Positions 35,764 to 44,569 are shown, counted from the stretch's first letter. The stretch: DNA of 64,000 nucleotides from Alistipes sp. (GCA_017465605.1 JAFTVW010000036.1:1-64000), one strand, 5' to 3'. Made by a program: numbers and translations. The notes: generated from the letters alone by a model not told the origin.

Positions 35764-35806
35764 TTAGAGGTGAAAGCTTTTGTTTTGTAAAATCAAAAAC
35801 AGGTTT

Positions 35807-36847
35807 ATGTTAAAACAACTACTGATTAAAGCATATATGCTATTAGGAATATTGTTAGGTGTGTCATGCTCAAATCAATATGCCAATATTCCCATAGTCG
35901 AAATGGCTGATGAGGTTGAATTGCCGCATACCGCAAGGAGCCTTGATATTGATTTGCTAATGCCTACAAAATGTTTTATGCAACAAAATCGTCTTGTGGT
36001 GTTTGAGCCGATAGAAGAGCAGATGTTCAAGGTATTTAACCCCTCGACAATGCAATTGCTCTATACTTTTGGTAATGTAGGTCGAGCAGAGAACGAGTTT
36101 GCGATGCAAATTTATAACGAGGAGATTGTCTCAACTGAAAAGTTTGAAGCATATAGTGCTGGAAAGATAAAGGCTGTTGAATTTGGCGAGGGGTCGGCAT
36201 CTGTTTCACAAATAAAAGATTTTCCATTGAAGGCGGGGGCTATGCCAATAAATCATCTTCACAAGATTGATGAGTCGCTATATTTCTATGACAATATGGC
36301 CACTGTAGAGAATCCCCGCGAGTTTGTAATGTTTGACACAAAGACTCATACAGAGAGCTATTTCTCGACTATGTCGCAATGGAGTGGTGAGAAGTTAGAC
36401 GGTGTGGAATACAATATGCGATATATGAGAGATAGTCGCTATAATACATTCCAAGATAAAATAGTTGTAACTTATCATAATTTCCCCGTAATAAAGATTA
36501 TTGACCGTAAAACACTGCGGGAGAGTCTATTTAGAGTAGATGTTGAGAATTTTAACCCCGCGAAGGCTTCTGGCCAAACAATCTATTTTGTAGAGCCTTA
36601 TGTGACGGATAATTACATATATGTTATGTGGGCCAATACTTCAAAGGAGAATGCAGTGAGCGAAGACGCCAACTTTGCGCCACACATCTTCAAGTTTGAT
36701 TGGAATGGCAATATGATAGCTAATTACAAATTGAACTATCCTATTATCAGTTTTGCGGTGTCGGAATCGGAGGGTAAGATATATGGTACAGCTATTGGAG
36801 ATAAGGATATTAGGACAATTTACGAGTTTGAAATTCCGCAAGATTAG
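35807..36847 (+). CDS. BF3164-like six-bladed beta-propeller lipoprotein
   Basis: A 346-residue predicted lipoprotein; ATG 35807 is preferred over a TTG at 35780 because the signal with lipobox (G-V-S-C, Cys21) begins directly after it. The body is a series of beta-rich units with recurring W/Y-F-x-P and D-x-K/N motifs. A central Y-T-F-G-N-V-G-R-A-E-N-E-F segment is typical of the TolB-like/BF3164-like family (Pfam PF15869). Those proteins are Bacteroidota surface or periplasmic lipoproteins of unknown function. It is transcribed alone, from a consensus promoter to a bidirectional terminator at 37054-37083. Confidence 0.75.
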   Translation: MLKQLLIKAYMLLGILLGVSCSNQYANIPIVEMADEVELPHTARSLDIDLLMPTKCFMQQNRLVVFEPIEEQMFKVFNPSTMQLLYTFGNVGRAENEFAMQIYNEEIVSTEKFEAYSAGKIKAVEFGEGSASVSQIKDFPLKAGAMPINHLHKIDESLYFYDNMATVENPREFVMFDTKTHTESYFSTMSQWSGEKLDGVEYNMRYMRDSRYNTFQDKIVVTYHNFPVIKIIDRKTLRESLFRVDVENFNPAKASGQTIYFVEPYVTDNYIYVMWANTSKENAVSEDANFAPHIFKFDWNGNMIANYKLNYPIISFAVSESEGKIYGTAIGDKDIRTIYEFEIPQD

Positions 36848-37053
36848 ACTGCTAATGGGCGAATGATACACTATGAGAATAAGTCCTACGCAATTAATAT
36901 TCCTTCGGCGTATCAACAATCGACTAACGAAGACTCCAACAAAGTGCAGAAAAATAGGAAAGCGGGGAGCTGTGGAATTCAAACTACTTTTTGTCAGATA
37001 TGGTAAAGCCGTTTGAATTAAAACAGAGAATGGAGTAATTGGAATTATGCAAG

Positions 37054-37083
37054 AAAAAAGAGCCCCGCAGGACTCTTTTTTCT
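37054..37083. terminator. Bidirectional terminator
   Basis: AAAAAAGAGCC, a short CCGCA loop, then GGACTCTTTTTT. It stands between the convergent lipoprotein gene (+) and DUF2147 gene (-), with A and T runs on both sides. Confidence 0.85.
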
Positions 37084-37542
37084 TTACTTTTTGATTCTGT
37101 GCCAATAGAGCGTAACACCTACGCCCAAGATTGTGCCGCGAAGTTTGAGTTTGTCGGCAGTTTCAAACTCAGCCGAAGCATTCACCTTGATACCCTTAGT
37201 GGGGTCGTAAATCTTCGTACCTCCCCAACTTTTCTTTGCGGGGTCGTATTTGAGACCCTTGACGATTACAACCTTGTCAATATCGACATTTCGCAAGCTT
37301 TTGTCAGGATTCTTAACGTCCTTACGTTTCTTGCCGTCCTTGTCGTTGGGGTTCTCGACCCAAAAGACCTGCGCATCGTAAGTGCCATCGGCATTCTTCG
37401 TTACACGAACTTTACTCTTGCTGCCACCTCGGTCGGTAAGATATTCGCCGATGATGTTGTCGCCCTTGTCGTTAATACCCTGAGCCATCGAGGGCAAAGC
37501 GAAGGCCAAGGCGCACAAAATTGATAAAACAAACTTTTTCAT
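37084..37542 (-). CDS. DUF2147-family secreted protein
   Basis: A 152-residue exported protein (signal 1-20, ending S-M-A-Q). The DUF2147 pattern is visible: I-I-G-E-Y-L-T (usual form G-x-W-x-T/x), K-V-R-V-T-K-N-A-D-G-T-Y-D-A-Q-V near 45-60, W-G-G-T-K-I-Y-D-P-T-K-G near 105 and L-K-L-R-G-T-I-L-G-V-G-V-T-L-Y-W near 132. DUF2147 is a lipocalin-like beta barrel of unknown ligand, common in Bacteroidota. The gene stands alone 160 bases upstream of lysC's stop. Confidence 0.93.
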   Translation of the reverse strand: MKKFVLSILCALAFALPSMAQGINDKGDNIIGEYLTDRGGSKSKVRVTKNADGTYDAQVFWVENPNDKDGKKRKDVKNPDKSLRNVDIDKVVIVKGLKYDPAKKSWGGTKIYDPTKGIKVNASAEFETADKLKLRGTILGVGVTLYWHRIKK

Positions 37543-37702
37543 CTTTGTTCTTAATTAAAAGTTAAACAAAAATTGGTTGACAATCTGACGCGAAAGATTG
37601 CCCGTGTTGATTGGTTTGTTTTATATCTTAATAAAATCCTATCGGTCCAAATACAACGTCAAGGCAGATGCTTTTTCGATGCACCCGGCCAAAGGGTGTC
37701 GG

Positions 37703-38965
37703 TTAGAAATTAGCATCTCGTAATACTACTCGCACCGATTCGGGATTGACCTGACGCACGATATGGTTCTGCTGCTTGACATATCGCAAGTAGAGGTCGT
37801 CGTTATAGTTACGAATGGTCAAAAGACCTACGTTATCGTGCAGTTCAACCTCGAAATCCTCTGCCTCCAAAGCCTTAATCAAACTATCGATATGCCAAGA
37901 AGAGTCGATACAAAGACCCAAATCGACAGCCGAGTTGTTGATAAGGTGTGTCTTGATACGGAAACGGTCAAGCAGGGCAAAGATTACGGCAAACTTCTCC
38001 TCCATCACAAACGAGAAATCCTTTGAGCGTATGATAAGCAACACCTGATTGCGCTTGTAGATAAGAATGGGCAAAGTGACGTGTGCTGCCTCGCCATTGA
38101 TAACTGTTCCGGACTTTGACTTATCGCCAAAAGGACGCACATACAAAGGAATATTCTTATTCTGCAAAGGCTTGATGGTCTTGGGGTGGATAATCTGCGC
38201 ACCGCTATATGCCAACTCGATGGTGTCGAGGTAGTTGAGTGAATCAATCTTTACAGCGTCCTTGAAAATCTTGGGGTCGGCATTCAGTACGCCATCAACA
38301 TCTTTCCAAACCGACATCGACTCTGCATCGAGGATATGTGCAACGACGGCAGCCGAGTAGTCTGAACCCTCGCGGCCGAGAGTTGTGGTTGTTCCATCGG
38401 GGGCAGCTCCAATAAATCCCTGACCCACGAACACTCCTACACCTGTATTCTCCAACGAAGCCTTCAATCTATGCTCAGAGGCCTTGATGTTTACGTTTGC
38501 GTCTTTGTGGCGCTCGTTGGTGATAAAGGTTGTTCGCATATCAATCCAACGGTTGCGCAAACCTGTGTGGTTGAGATATTTTGAAATGATGGTTGTCGAA
38601 ATCAACTCTCCGAATGCAACAATTGTATCGTACCACAATTCTGCGTCGGAAGGGCGATAGACAATATCGTTCACAATGTTGCGGAGCTGTCCGAATAGAA
38701 GAGTAACTTCGTTAATATCGGTATGCTCGCCCCACAATTCGTCGATAATCGAGGAGTGGTACTCCTGAATCTGTTTTATCTCCTCGTTGGCGGCCTCCTT
38801 CTCTACTTTTTGCATATGGGTAAAGACACGCTCCAAAGCGTTTGTGGTCTTACCCATCGCCGACACGATGATAAACAAATTGTCCTCACCATCAACAATA
38901 TGGCGCAGGTTTCTTACTCCGTCGGCATTGCGTACCGACGCTCCTCCAAATTTATAGACTTTCAT
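37703..38965 (-). CDS. lysC: Aspartokinase
   Basis: A 420-residue enzyme that phosphorylates aspartate, the first step to lysine, threonine and methionine. It opens K-V-Y-K-F-G-G-A-S-V, the ATP-binding motif of aspartokinases, and has G-R-E-G-S-D-Y-S-A-A (near 199) and W-K-D-V-D-G-V-L-N-A-D-P (near 220). A pair of ACT-like regulatory repeats fills about 300-415. The order and length match monofunctional lysine-sensitive enzymes. asd is encoded far away at 22970. No lysine riboswitch is visible upstream of 38965. Confidence 0.93.
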   Translation of the reverse strand: MKVYKFGGASVRNADGVRNLRHIVDGEDNLFIIVSAMGKTTNALERVFTHMQKVEKEAANEEIKQIQEYHSSIIDELWGEHTDINEVTLLFGQLRNIVNDIVYRPSDAELWYDTIVAFGELISTTIISKYLNHTGLRNRWIDMRTTFITNERHKDANVNIKASEHRLKASLENTGVGVFVGQGFIGAAPDGTTTTLGREGSDYSAAVVAHILDAESMSVWKDVDGVLNADPKIFKDAVKIDSLNYLDTIELAYSGAQIIHPKTIKPLQNKNIPLYVRPFGDKSKSGTVINGEAAHVTLPILIYKRNQVLLIIRSKDFSFVMEEKFAVIFALLDRFRIKTHLINNSAVDLGLCIDSSWHIDSLIKALEAEDFEVELHDNVGLLTIRNYNDDLYLRYVKQQNHIVRQVNPESVRVVLRDANF

Positions 38966-39138
38966 AGTTTGAGCTTAAATGAGCTTATAATGCTAATTAT
39001 TCGGTTGCAAAGATAGGATTTTTTGGCGTAGTCACTCCCTATTTCACCCAATTTTATATATCTTTACACCATAAAGATTGAATATTTATAACAATATCGC
39101 ATCTTTTTTTGTGTAGTAATCAGTCAATCGACCAGAGT

Positions 39139-39708
39139 ATGAGTGTAAAAAGGCCTAAACATCGTCCGTTCAAAGTGCTATCGAGCGAATATCTTGCTCG
39201 TCGCCCGTGGTTTACGGTACGTCGCGAAAGGGTGGAATTGCCTACGGGAGCAATAGTGCCAGAGTGGTATATTATGGAGTTTCCCGATTGGGTGAATGTG
39301 ATTGCCAAGACTCGGCAGGGGCAGTTTGTGATGATTAGCCAATATCGTCACGGTTTGGGAGTGACTCGCTATGAGTTGGTTGCAGGTTGTTGCGAAGAGG
39401 GCGAAACACCTGAACAGAGCGCACGTCGTGAGCTTTTGGAGGAGACGGGATATGCAGGCGGCAGGTGGCGACAGTTCTTCCTTACGTCGGCCAATCCTAC
39501 CAATCACAACAATTTGGTATATACGTTTTTAGCCGAGGACGTGGAGCTTGTTGCCGAGCAGCACACCGAGGCGGGAGAGGATATTGAGGTGCATCTTATG
39601 ACGGCAGAGGAGGTGCGTGAACTGCTCGATGCTGATGAGATTGTACAATGTACCCACGCTGCTCCACTTTGGCGATATTTTGCAGAGAATCCGATTAAAG
39701 AGAAATAG
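39139..39708 (+). CDS. NUDIX hydrolase, ADP-ribose-pyrophosphatase type
   Basis: A 189-residue protein. I use ATG 39139 rather than a TTG at 39109. The Nudix box is complete: G-C-C-E-E-G-E-T-P-E-Q-S-A-R-R-E-L-L-E-E-T-G-Y near residue 90, giving the metal-binding RELxEE core. The surrounding fold (F-P-D-W-V-N-V-I-A-K-T and later E-D-I-E-V-H-L-M-T) is like ADP-sugar pyrophosphatases, but the exact substrate is not evident. The stop codon TAG is followed directly by the ATG of birA, a translationally coupled pair. Confidence 0.93.
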   Translation: MSVKRPKHRPFKVLSSEYLARRPWFTVRRERVELPTGAIVPEWYIMEFPDWVNVIAKTRQGQFVMISQYRHGLGVTRYELVAGCCEEGETPEQSARRELLEETGYAGGRWRQFFLTSANPTNHNNLVYTFLAEDVELVAEQHTEAGEDIEVHLMTAEEVRELLDADEIVQCTHAAPLWRYFAENPIKEK

Positions 39709-40440
39709 ATGATTTATCACTTTGACAAACTCTCATCGACCAACGACGAGGCCGCTTCTTCGGCTTATGCCGAGGGTGACATCGTGTGGGCTGATGTGCA
39801 GAGTGCGGGTCGTGGTCAGCGAGGACATAGCTGGGAGAGCCGACAAGGGGAGAATGTAACCTTCTCGGCAATTTTCGAGCCTTCGTTTTTGCCCGCTACA
39901 AAACAATTTCTACTTAGCGAGGTGGTTGCTTTGGCTGTGGTTGACGCTTTGCGATATTACGGGATTGGGGCAAAGATTAAGTGGACAAATGATATATATG
40001 TTGGCGATAACAAGCTGGCGGGAATTCTTATTGAGCATAAACTTTCGGGAGTGAATCTTGCCCGAACAATAGCTGGTATTGGGCTGAATGTGAATCAGAT
40101 GGAATTCTCTGCGGATTTGCCTAATCCTGTGTCGATGCGCCAACTTGTACGGCTTGAATTGGATTGTCGCGAGGTGCTGGAACGAGTGGCTGAATCGCTC
40201 AACGTGCGTTACAAAATGCTCCGCCGAGGCGAAGAGGAGCAGATTCAAGCAGACTATCAAGACCTACTCTACCGACGTGATGCGCTACATTGGTATTTTC
40301 TGCCTGATGGCAAAGCTTTTCGCGGCACGATTCGTGGCGTAGAGCCATCGGGGGCCTTGCGTATCGAGAATGAAAAGGGCCAGGAGCGAAGCTATTTGTT
40401 CAAGGAAATCGAATTTTCCGCGAAAAACATAGCCAAATAG
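39709..40440 (+). CDS. birA: Biotin--protein ligase
   Basis: A 243-residue enzyme that attaches biotin to acetyl-CoA carboxylase-type carriers. The adenylation motif G-R-G-Q-R-G-H-S-W and the biotin-binding K-W-T-N-D-I-Y-V and K-L-A-G-I-L-I-E-H are present. There is no N-terminal helix-turn-helix, so this is a monofunctional ligase without repressor function. The ATG directly follows the NUDIX stop codon, so translation is probably coupled. gcvH follows after 106 bases with its own promoter. Confidence 0.95.
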   Translation: MIYHFDKLSSTNDEAASSAYAEGDIVWADVQSAGRGQRGHSWESRQGENVTFSAIFEPSFLPATKQFLLSEVVALAVVDALRYYGIGAKIKWTNDIYVGDNKLAGILIEHKLSGVNLARTIAGIGLNVNQMEFSADLPNPVSMRQLVRLELDCREVLERVAESLNVRYKMLRRGEEEQIQADYQDLLYRRDALHWYFLPDGKAFRGTIRGVEPSGALRIENEKGQERSYLFKEIEFSAKNIAK

Positions 40441-40463
40441 TTCTGAGATTAGAAAAATACTGC

Positions 40464-40471
40464 TATCTTTG
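40464..40471 (+). promoter_or_regulatory. Probable -7 box of gcvH
   Basis: TATCTTTG, an exact match to TAnnTTTG, 75 bases upstream of gcvH. The -33 element is not clear. The leader contains a small hairpin ATGCC-TTT-GGCAT (40480-40492) followed by ATCTTTTTT. Confidence 0.55.
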
Positions 40472-40546
40472 TATGGATTATGCCTTTGGCATATCTTTTT
40501 TAAGCATAGATTACAAACAGAAACAAATTTATAAACCATAACGATT

Positions 40547-40924
40547 ATGAATATTCCTTCTAATTTGAAGTACTCAAACGACCACGAGTGGTGTCGTGTT
40601 GAGGGTGAGTATGCCTATGTAGGTATTACCGATTTTGCACAGAGCCAGTTGGGTGACATCGTATTTGTTGACGTTCCCACAGTAGGCGAGACTTTGGCAG
40701 CAGGTGAGGTTTTTGGCTCTATCGAGGCTGTTAAGACTGTTAGCGATGCATTTATCCCCGTAGGTGGCGAGGTTGTTGAGTTCAACGACGCAGTTGATGC
40801 TGACCCCGCATTGGTTAACTCAGACCCATATGGTGAGGGTTGGATGATTAAGGTTAAGATGTCGAATCCCGCAGAGTATGATGCTCTTCTTTCGGCTGAG
40901 GCTTATGCTGAGTTGATTGGCTAA
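40547..40924 (+). CDS. gcvH: Glycine cleavage system H protein
   Basis: A 125-residue lipoyl carrier protein of the glycine cleavage complex. The lipoylation lysine is Lys63 in I-E-A-V-K-T-V-S-D, and the N-terminal D-H-E-W-C-R-V-E-G and G-I-T-D-F-A-Q motifs are typical. The length is normal. The gcvT, gcvPA and gcvPB genes are not in the window, and mdh follows 45 bases downstream on the same strand. Codon use is biased toward the set seen in mdh, nrdJ and ompA, which suggests high expression. Confidence 0.97.
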   Translation: MNIPSNLKYSNDHEWCRVEGEYAYVGITDFAQSQLGDIVFVDVPTVGETLAAGEVFGSIEAVKTVSDAFIPVGGEVVEFNDAVDADPALVNSDPYGEGWMIKVKMSNPAEYDALLSAEAYAELIG

Positions 40925-40969
40925 TAGCATTTAATAGAAATTTTTAACTATAAAAGAATAAAGAAAATT

Positions 40970-41911
40970 ATGTCAAAAGTAACAGTTATCGGTGCTGGTA
41001 TGGTGGGCGCAACTTGCGCAAACGTATTGGCAGCACGCAACGTAGCAGACGAGGTTGTGTTGATTGATATCAAGGAGGGTCTTTCAGAGGGTAAGATGCT
41101 CGATATGTATCAGGCATCGGCTACAACCGATTTTAAGACTAAGCTCACAGGTTGTACCAACGACTACAAGAAGACTGCTGGTTCAGACGTTATCGTTGTA
41201 ACTTCGGGTATTCCACGTAAGCCCGGTATGACTCGCGAGGAGCTTATCGGCACAAACGCTAACATCGTAAAGAGCGTTGTATCGCAGGCTTTGGCTCACT
41301 CGCCACGCGCAATCTTTGTTATCGTATCTAACCCTATGGATACAATGGCTTACCTTACTTTGAAGTCAACAGGCCTTCCTAAGAACCGCGTAATCGGTAT
41401 GGGTGGTGCGTTGGATTCATCACGTTTCCGTTGCTACTTGGCTAAGGCTGCTAATGCTAACATTCACGATGTTGACGGTATGGTAATCGGTGGTCACGGT
41501 GATACAACTATGATTCCTTTGACTTCAAAGGCTACAATCAAGGGTGTTCCTGCATCACAGTTCCTCTCAAAGAAGAAGCTCGCTCAGGTTGCTGCTGACA
41601 CAATGGTAGGTGGTGCAACTTTGACTGGCCTTCTCGGCACATCGGCTTGGTATGCTCCTGGTGCAGCTGCTGCATCGGTTGTTGAGGCTATCTTGGGTGA
41701 CCAGAAGCGTATTATCCCTTGCGGTGCTTACTTGGAGGGTGAGTACGGTCAGGAGGATATTATGATTGGTGTTCCCGTAGTTATCGGTCGCAAGGGTATC
41801 GAGAAGATCGTGAAGATCGACCTTACTAAGGAGGAGCAGGCTGCATTCGAGGCTTCGGCTGCTGCTGTTCGCAAGGTTAACCAGATTCTTACTGATACTG
41901 GTGCTATCTAA
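40970..41911 (+). CDS. mdh: Malate dehydrogenase
   Basis: A 313-residue NAD-dependent enzyme that interconverts malate and oxaloacetate. The Rossmann motif G-A-G-M-V-G-A-T is at 8-15, G-I-P-R-K-P-G-M-T-R-E-E-L is near 82 and the catalytic His is in I-G-G-H-G-D-T-T (near 175). The V-D-S-S-R-F-R type loop is present as L-D-S-S-R-F-R. The protein is of the LDH-like class with MDH-type substrate loop (R-K-P-G-M), common in Bacteroidota. It lies 45 bases downstream of gcvH and ends just before a palindromic repeat and a terminator. Confidence 0.95.
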   Translation: MSKVTVIGAGMVGATCANVLAARNVADEVVLIDIKEGLSEGKMLDMYQASATTDFKTKLTGCTNDYKKTAGSDVIVVTSGIPRKPGMTREELIGTNANIVKSVVSQALAHSPRAIFVIVSNPMDTMAYLTLKSTGLPKNRVIGMGGALDSSRFRCYLAKAANANIHDVDGMVIGGHGDTTMIPLTSKATIKGVPASQFLSKKKLAQVAADTMVGGATLTGLLGTSAWYAPGAAAASVVEAILGDQKRIIPCGAYLEGEYGQEDIMIGVPVVIGRKGIEKIVKIDLTKEEQAAFEASAAAVRKVNQILTDTGAI

Positions 41912-41913
41912 AA

Positions 41914-42029
41914 ATGTTTTTAACGGGCAATTACTGCGTTATGCTCACCTTTAAAATCCTCACATACGCAGAGTATGCTGCGGTTTTTAAGGTTTCGCAA
42001 GCCTTGTAATTCCCTCGTTAAAACCCATT
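41914..42029. repeat. Palindromic intergenic repeat, subfamily 2, copy 2
   Basis: An imperfect inverted repeat beginning two bases after the mdh stop. Arms: GTTTTTAACGGGCAATTAC on the left and GTAATTCCCTCGTTAAAAC on the right. The core AAATCCTCACATACGC...GAGTATGCTGCGG (41954-41983) is nearly identical to 35549-35578. The motif CGCAAGCCTTG is the complement of AAGGCTTGCG in the repeats at 50161 and 56838. Confidence 0.8.
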
Positions 42030-42044
42030 TTAGCATAGACAATG

Positions 42045-42077
42045 ATAGGCTATCCGAAAAGGGTAGCCTATTTTTTG
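42045..42077 (+). terminator. Terminator of mdh
   Basis: ATAGGCTATCC pairs with GGGTAGCCTAT (one internal mismatch) and is followed by TTTTTTGG. Confidence 0.85.
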
Positions 42078-42110
42078 GAATCTATTAAATTGCGATTATT
42101 GCAAAAAAAT

Positions 42111-42137
42111 AGCCGCCTGACACATTGTCAAGCGGCT
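42111..42137 (-). terminator. Terminator of the RibH-like gene
   Basis: AGCCGCCTGACA pairs with TGTCAAGCGGCT with one mismatch. A T run follows on the minus strand (ATTTTTTTGC) and a shorter one on the plus strand; the gene ends at 42175. Confidence 0.75.
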
Positions 42138-42174
42138 TTTCTGTTTGCACTATTAGCCAATATGGGTCGTACTC

Positions 42175-42573
42175 TTAATTTATCGCTTTGCGGTCGGGAG
42201 AGATATGCTCGGGGGCTGCGGCCTCCATCTCGTTTTGCATTCTCACCATCTCCACTGCATCGGCTGCAACCTCCACGCCGCCAATCACCACTGGCATATT
42301 CCACGAGAGTTGCAACTTGGTAACTCCATAGAGCATTGCGTTGTACTCGGGCGACTGGTCGTTCTCGGCAAGGATAATCACCGCATCAACGTCGGTGTAC
42401 TCGGCATAAAACTGCACCGTAAGTGGAATGTTATATACCGAAGGTGAGTGACGAACAAGGATATTCTGCTCACTGCAACCCATCAGGCGAAGGCTCTCGC
42501 TTAAAGGCGACAGATGTTCGTGGACAAACGATGCCTGCGAATCTACTATGATGATGCCGACTTTAAGAGACAT
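42175..42573 (-). CDS. Lumazine-synthase-like protein without the catalytic histidine
   Basis: A 132-residue protein whose chain follows 6,7-dimethyl-8-ribityllumazine synthase (RibH) almost to the end: V-G-I-I-I-V-D at the start, S-P-S-V-Y-N-I-P-L (family P-G-S-F-E-L/I-P) at 44-51, and D-V-D-A-V-I-I-L (61-68). Where RibH has G-x-V-I-R-G-D/E-T-P-H-F, this protein has A-E-N-D-Q-S-P-E-Y, so the catalytic His is Glu76 and the phosphate-binding I-R-G is missing. The first substrate loop W-N is also gone. It starts 50 bases downstream of a TPR gene next to recF, where Bacteroidota commonly keep ribH. Catalysis in this form is unlikely; a retained scaffold or new ligand is possible. Confidence 0.7.
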   Translation of the reverse strand: MSLKVGIIIVDSQASFVHEHLSPLSESLRLMGCSEQNILVRHSPSVYNIPLTVQFYAEYTDVDAVIILAENDQSPEYNAMLYGVTKLQLSWNMPVVIGGVEVAADAVEMVRMQNEMEAAAPEHISPDRKAIN

Positions 42574-42622
42574 ATATCCAATGCGATTTGTTCGACCTTA
42601 GGCTATTAATAGGTGTTGCGTC

Positions 42623-43300
42623 TTACTCTGTCAACTTCTCAGCATCGCGAGCTTCGAGTGATGAAGAGTACTTGTCGGTGATAGTCTGCAAGCACTCGCG
42701 AGACTTCTCGGCATTGCCTGCTGCCTCGTATGCCATTGCAGCCTTGTACAAGTACATAGGAGCTGTGAAGTTGTTGTCGCTAACCTTAGCAGCGTTCTCG
42801 AAAATTGCTGCTGCACCAGCATAATCACCCTTCTCAACTGCAATCTCACCACGAAGACCTACGGCCATAGCGTTAACAAGCTCTCCGGGAAGACCATCTA
42901 CGTCAGAGTACTTTGCCAAATAGCTCTCAGCTGTGTCGAAATCGCCAAGACGCATCGCGCAAGCAGCTGCATATATAGTAGCCAAATTACCTGCGGGTGT
43001 GTTGCCATACTTCTCAACTACCTGTGCGAAACCGGGAGTGTTGTCGTCGCCATTGAGTGCCAATGCGAAATCGGCATTCTGCTGCTCGAAACGGTACTGT
43101 GCCTCATAAAGCATCTCCTGAGCATCGTTCAAGCGGGGCTCTACAATAAGTTTCTTATAGCCGAAGATTGCAGCTGCCAATACAAAGATAACTACAATTG
43201 CTACGACTACCATTTTGCTGTTCTTCTCGAAGAAATTCTCGGTCTGCACCTGTGCATTGTCGAGCATCTCATCTTGGGGTTTTACTACCTCTTTTGCCAT
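42623..43300 (-). CDS. TPR membrane protein, YfgM-like
   Basis: A 225-residue protein with a short cytosolic N-terminus, one transmembrane helix (about 29-50, M-V-V-V-A-I-V-V-I-F-V-L-A-A-A-I-F) and tetratricopeptide repeats over about 60-220 (A-Q-Y-R-F-E-Q-Q-N-A-D-F-A-L-A-L; Y-G-N-T-P-A-G-N-L-A-T-I-Y-A-A-A; A-M-A-Y-E-A-A-G-N-A-E-K-S). Such proteins are common beside recF and ribH in Bacteroidota and resemble the YfgM family that assists envelope protein folding; no specific role is known to me. It diverges from recF and is followed after 49 bases by the RibH-like gene. Confidence 0.85.
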   Translation of the reverse strand: MAKEVVKPQDEMLDNAQVQTENFFEKNSKMVVVAIVVIFVLAAAIFGYKKLIVEPRLNDAQEMLYEAQYRFEQQNADFALALNGDDNTPGFAQVVEKYGNTPAGNLATIYAAACAMRLGDFDTAESYLAKYSDVDGLPGELVNAMAVGLRGEIAVEKGDYAGAAAIFENAAKVSDNNFTAPMYLYKAAMAYEAAGNAEKSRECLQTITDKYSSSLEARDAEKLTE

Positions 43301-43436
43301 AATATTTTTATATTTTCAGTTAATAATCGTCTGATTCAAAATGCAAAAATATAATAAAAAAAACAAAAAACACATAAACAAGCGGCGAAAATGAGAATAA
43401 GCCGACAGAAAAGCCCCAAATATCGCTGAAAAATTG

Positions 43437-43444
43437 TAACTTTG
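43437..43444 (+). promoter_or_regulatory. Possible -7 box of recF
   Basis: TAACTTTG, an exact match to TAnnTTTG, 36 bases upstream of the recF start. No clear -33 element. Confidence 0.45.
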
Positions 43445-43480
43445 AGGTGCAAATCCTCATAAGAGGGTAATTTATTTAGT

Positions 43481-44569
43481 ATGAGACTCAAAAAATTATC
43501 GCTTATAAACTTTAAGAATCTGTTGCAGACCGAGATTGCCTTTTCAGAAGGCATCAACTGTTTTGTGGGCGATAATGGGGCTGGCAAGACAAATGTTCTT
43601 GATGCCATATATTACCTCTCGATGTCGAAGTCTGCATTTACGATGACCGATGGTCAGAGTGTGATGCACGGCGAGGATTTTTTCGTGCTCGACGGTAGCT
43701 ACATTGCCGATGACTCTCGTTCGGAGAGTGTAAACTGCTCGTTCTCTCGCAAAGCTGGCAAGGTGCTTAAACGCAATGGTAAAGAGTATGAGCGAATGTC
43801 GGACCACGTTGGCAACTTCCCCGTTGTGATAGTTTCGCCGCGTGATACAGAGCTTATAACTGATGCTGCCGAGGAGCGTCGTCGCTACATCAATGCCTTT
43901 ATTTCGCAGCTCGACCATCAATATATGGTTGCTCTGATGCGTTACAATGCTGTGCTTGCTGAGCGTAACCGATTCTTGAAGAGTTCGAGCGACGAGCAGA
44001 TGTTGCAGATATACGATATGCAACTTGTGGAGCAGGGAGAGCGCATATTCCATAGAAGGAAGGAGATTATAGAGCGTATGCAACCGCTCGTAGAGGAGTA
44101 TTACAAATCGCTGTCGGAGGACCGCGAGCAGGTTGATGTAGAGTACCGTAGCGAACTCGCGGAGTTGCCGTTTGGTGATATTCTTATCCGTTCTCGTGAG
44201 CGAGATATTGTCAATCAGTTTACAACTGCGGGCGTTCATCGTGACGACATTGTATTTCGCATCGGTGGTTATCCTCTCAGAAAATATGGCTCGCAGGGTC
44301 AGCAAAAATCTTTCCTTATAGCGTTGAAGCTAGCTCAGTATAGATTGATAGCCGAAATGACAGAAGAAAAGCCCATATTGATGCTCGATGATTTGTTTGA
44401 CAAGTTGGATATGCGTAGAGTAGCCAAATTATTAGAGGTGGTATCGAGTGAAGATTTTGGACAGATATGCATCACCGATTGCAATCAAGTTCGTTTGGAG
44501 GAGATATTGAGTAACGCAAACAAAGAGTACCTTTTATTCACAGTCGATGGAGGCGGCGTTGAACGATGA
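43481..44569 (+). CDS. recF: DNA replication/repair ATPase RecF
   Basis: A 362-residue SMC-like ATPase that with RecO and RecR loads RecA on gaps. The opening L-x-L-I-N-F-K-N-L and Walker A G-D-N-G-A-G-K-T (31-38) are typical. The signature Y-G-S-Q-G-Q-Q-K-S-F (near 270) and Walker B I-L-M-L-D-D-L-F-D-K-L-D (near 305) are complete. The length is standard. Its stop overlaps the start of the DUF721 gene (ATGA at 44566-44569). Confidence 0.97.
   Translation: MRLKKLSLINFKNLLQTEIAFSEGINCFVGDNGAGKTNVLDAIYYLSMSKSAFTMTDGQSVMHGEDFFVLDGSYIADDSRSESVNCSFSRKAGKVLKRNGKEYERMSDHVGNFPVVIVSPRDTELITDAAEERRRYINAFISQLDHQYMVALMRYNAVLAERNRFLKSSSDEQMLQIYDMQLVEQGERIFHRRKEIIERMQPLVEEYYKSLSEDREQVDVEYRSELAELPFGDILIRSRERDIVNQFTTAGVHRDDIVFRIGGYPLRKYGSQGQQKSFLIALKLAQYRLIAEMTEEKPILMLDDLFDKLDMRRVAKLLEVVSSEDFGQICITDCNQVRLEEILSNANKEYLLFTVDGGGVER

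Larger units (their letters stand above)
35506..35806. other. Intergenic region between the GH78-like and propeller lipoprotein genes
   Basis: It holds the palindromic repeat (35515-35616), a hairpin around 35654-35688 (AAGCCCAATG with its near-complement CGTTGGGCTT, followed by ATTTGATTTT), probably the terminator of the rhamnosidase-like gene, and the promoter at 35731-35763. Confidence 0.6.

Noticed and set aside
36848..37020. A possible pseudogene remnant after the propeller lipoprotein
   Set aside because: Translation in all frames gives no family resemblance; it is better described as plain intergenic sequence before a terminator.
37679..37700. A terminator for lysC formed by CACCC and GGGTG
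   Set aside because: Only five base pairs and no T run on the minus strand.
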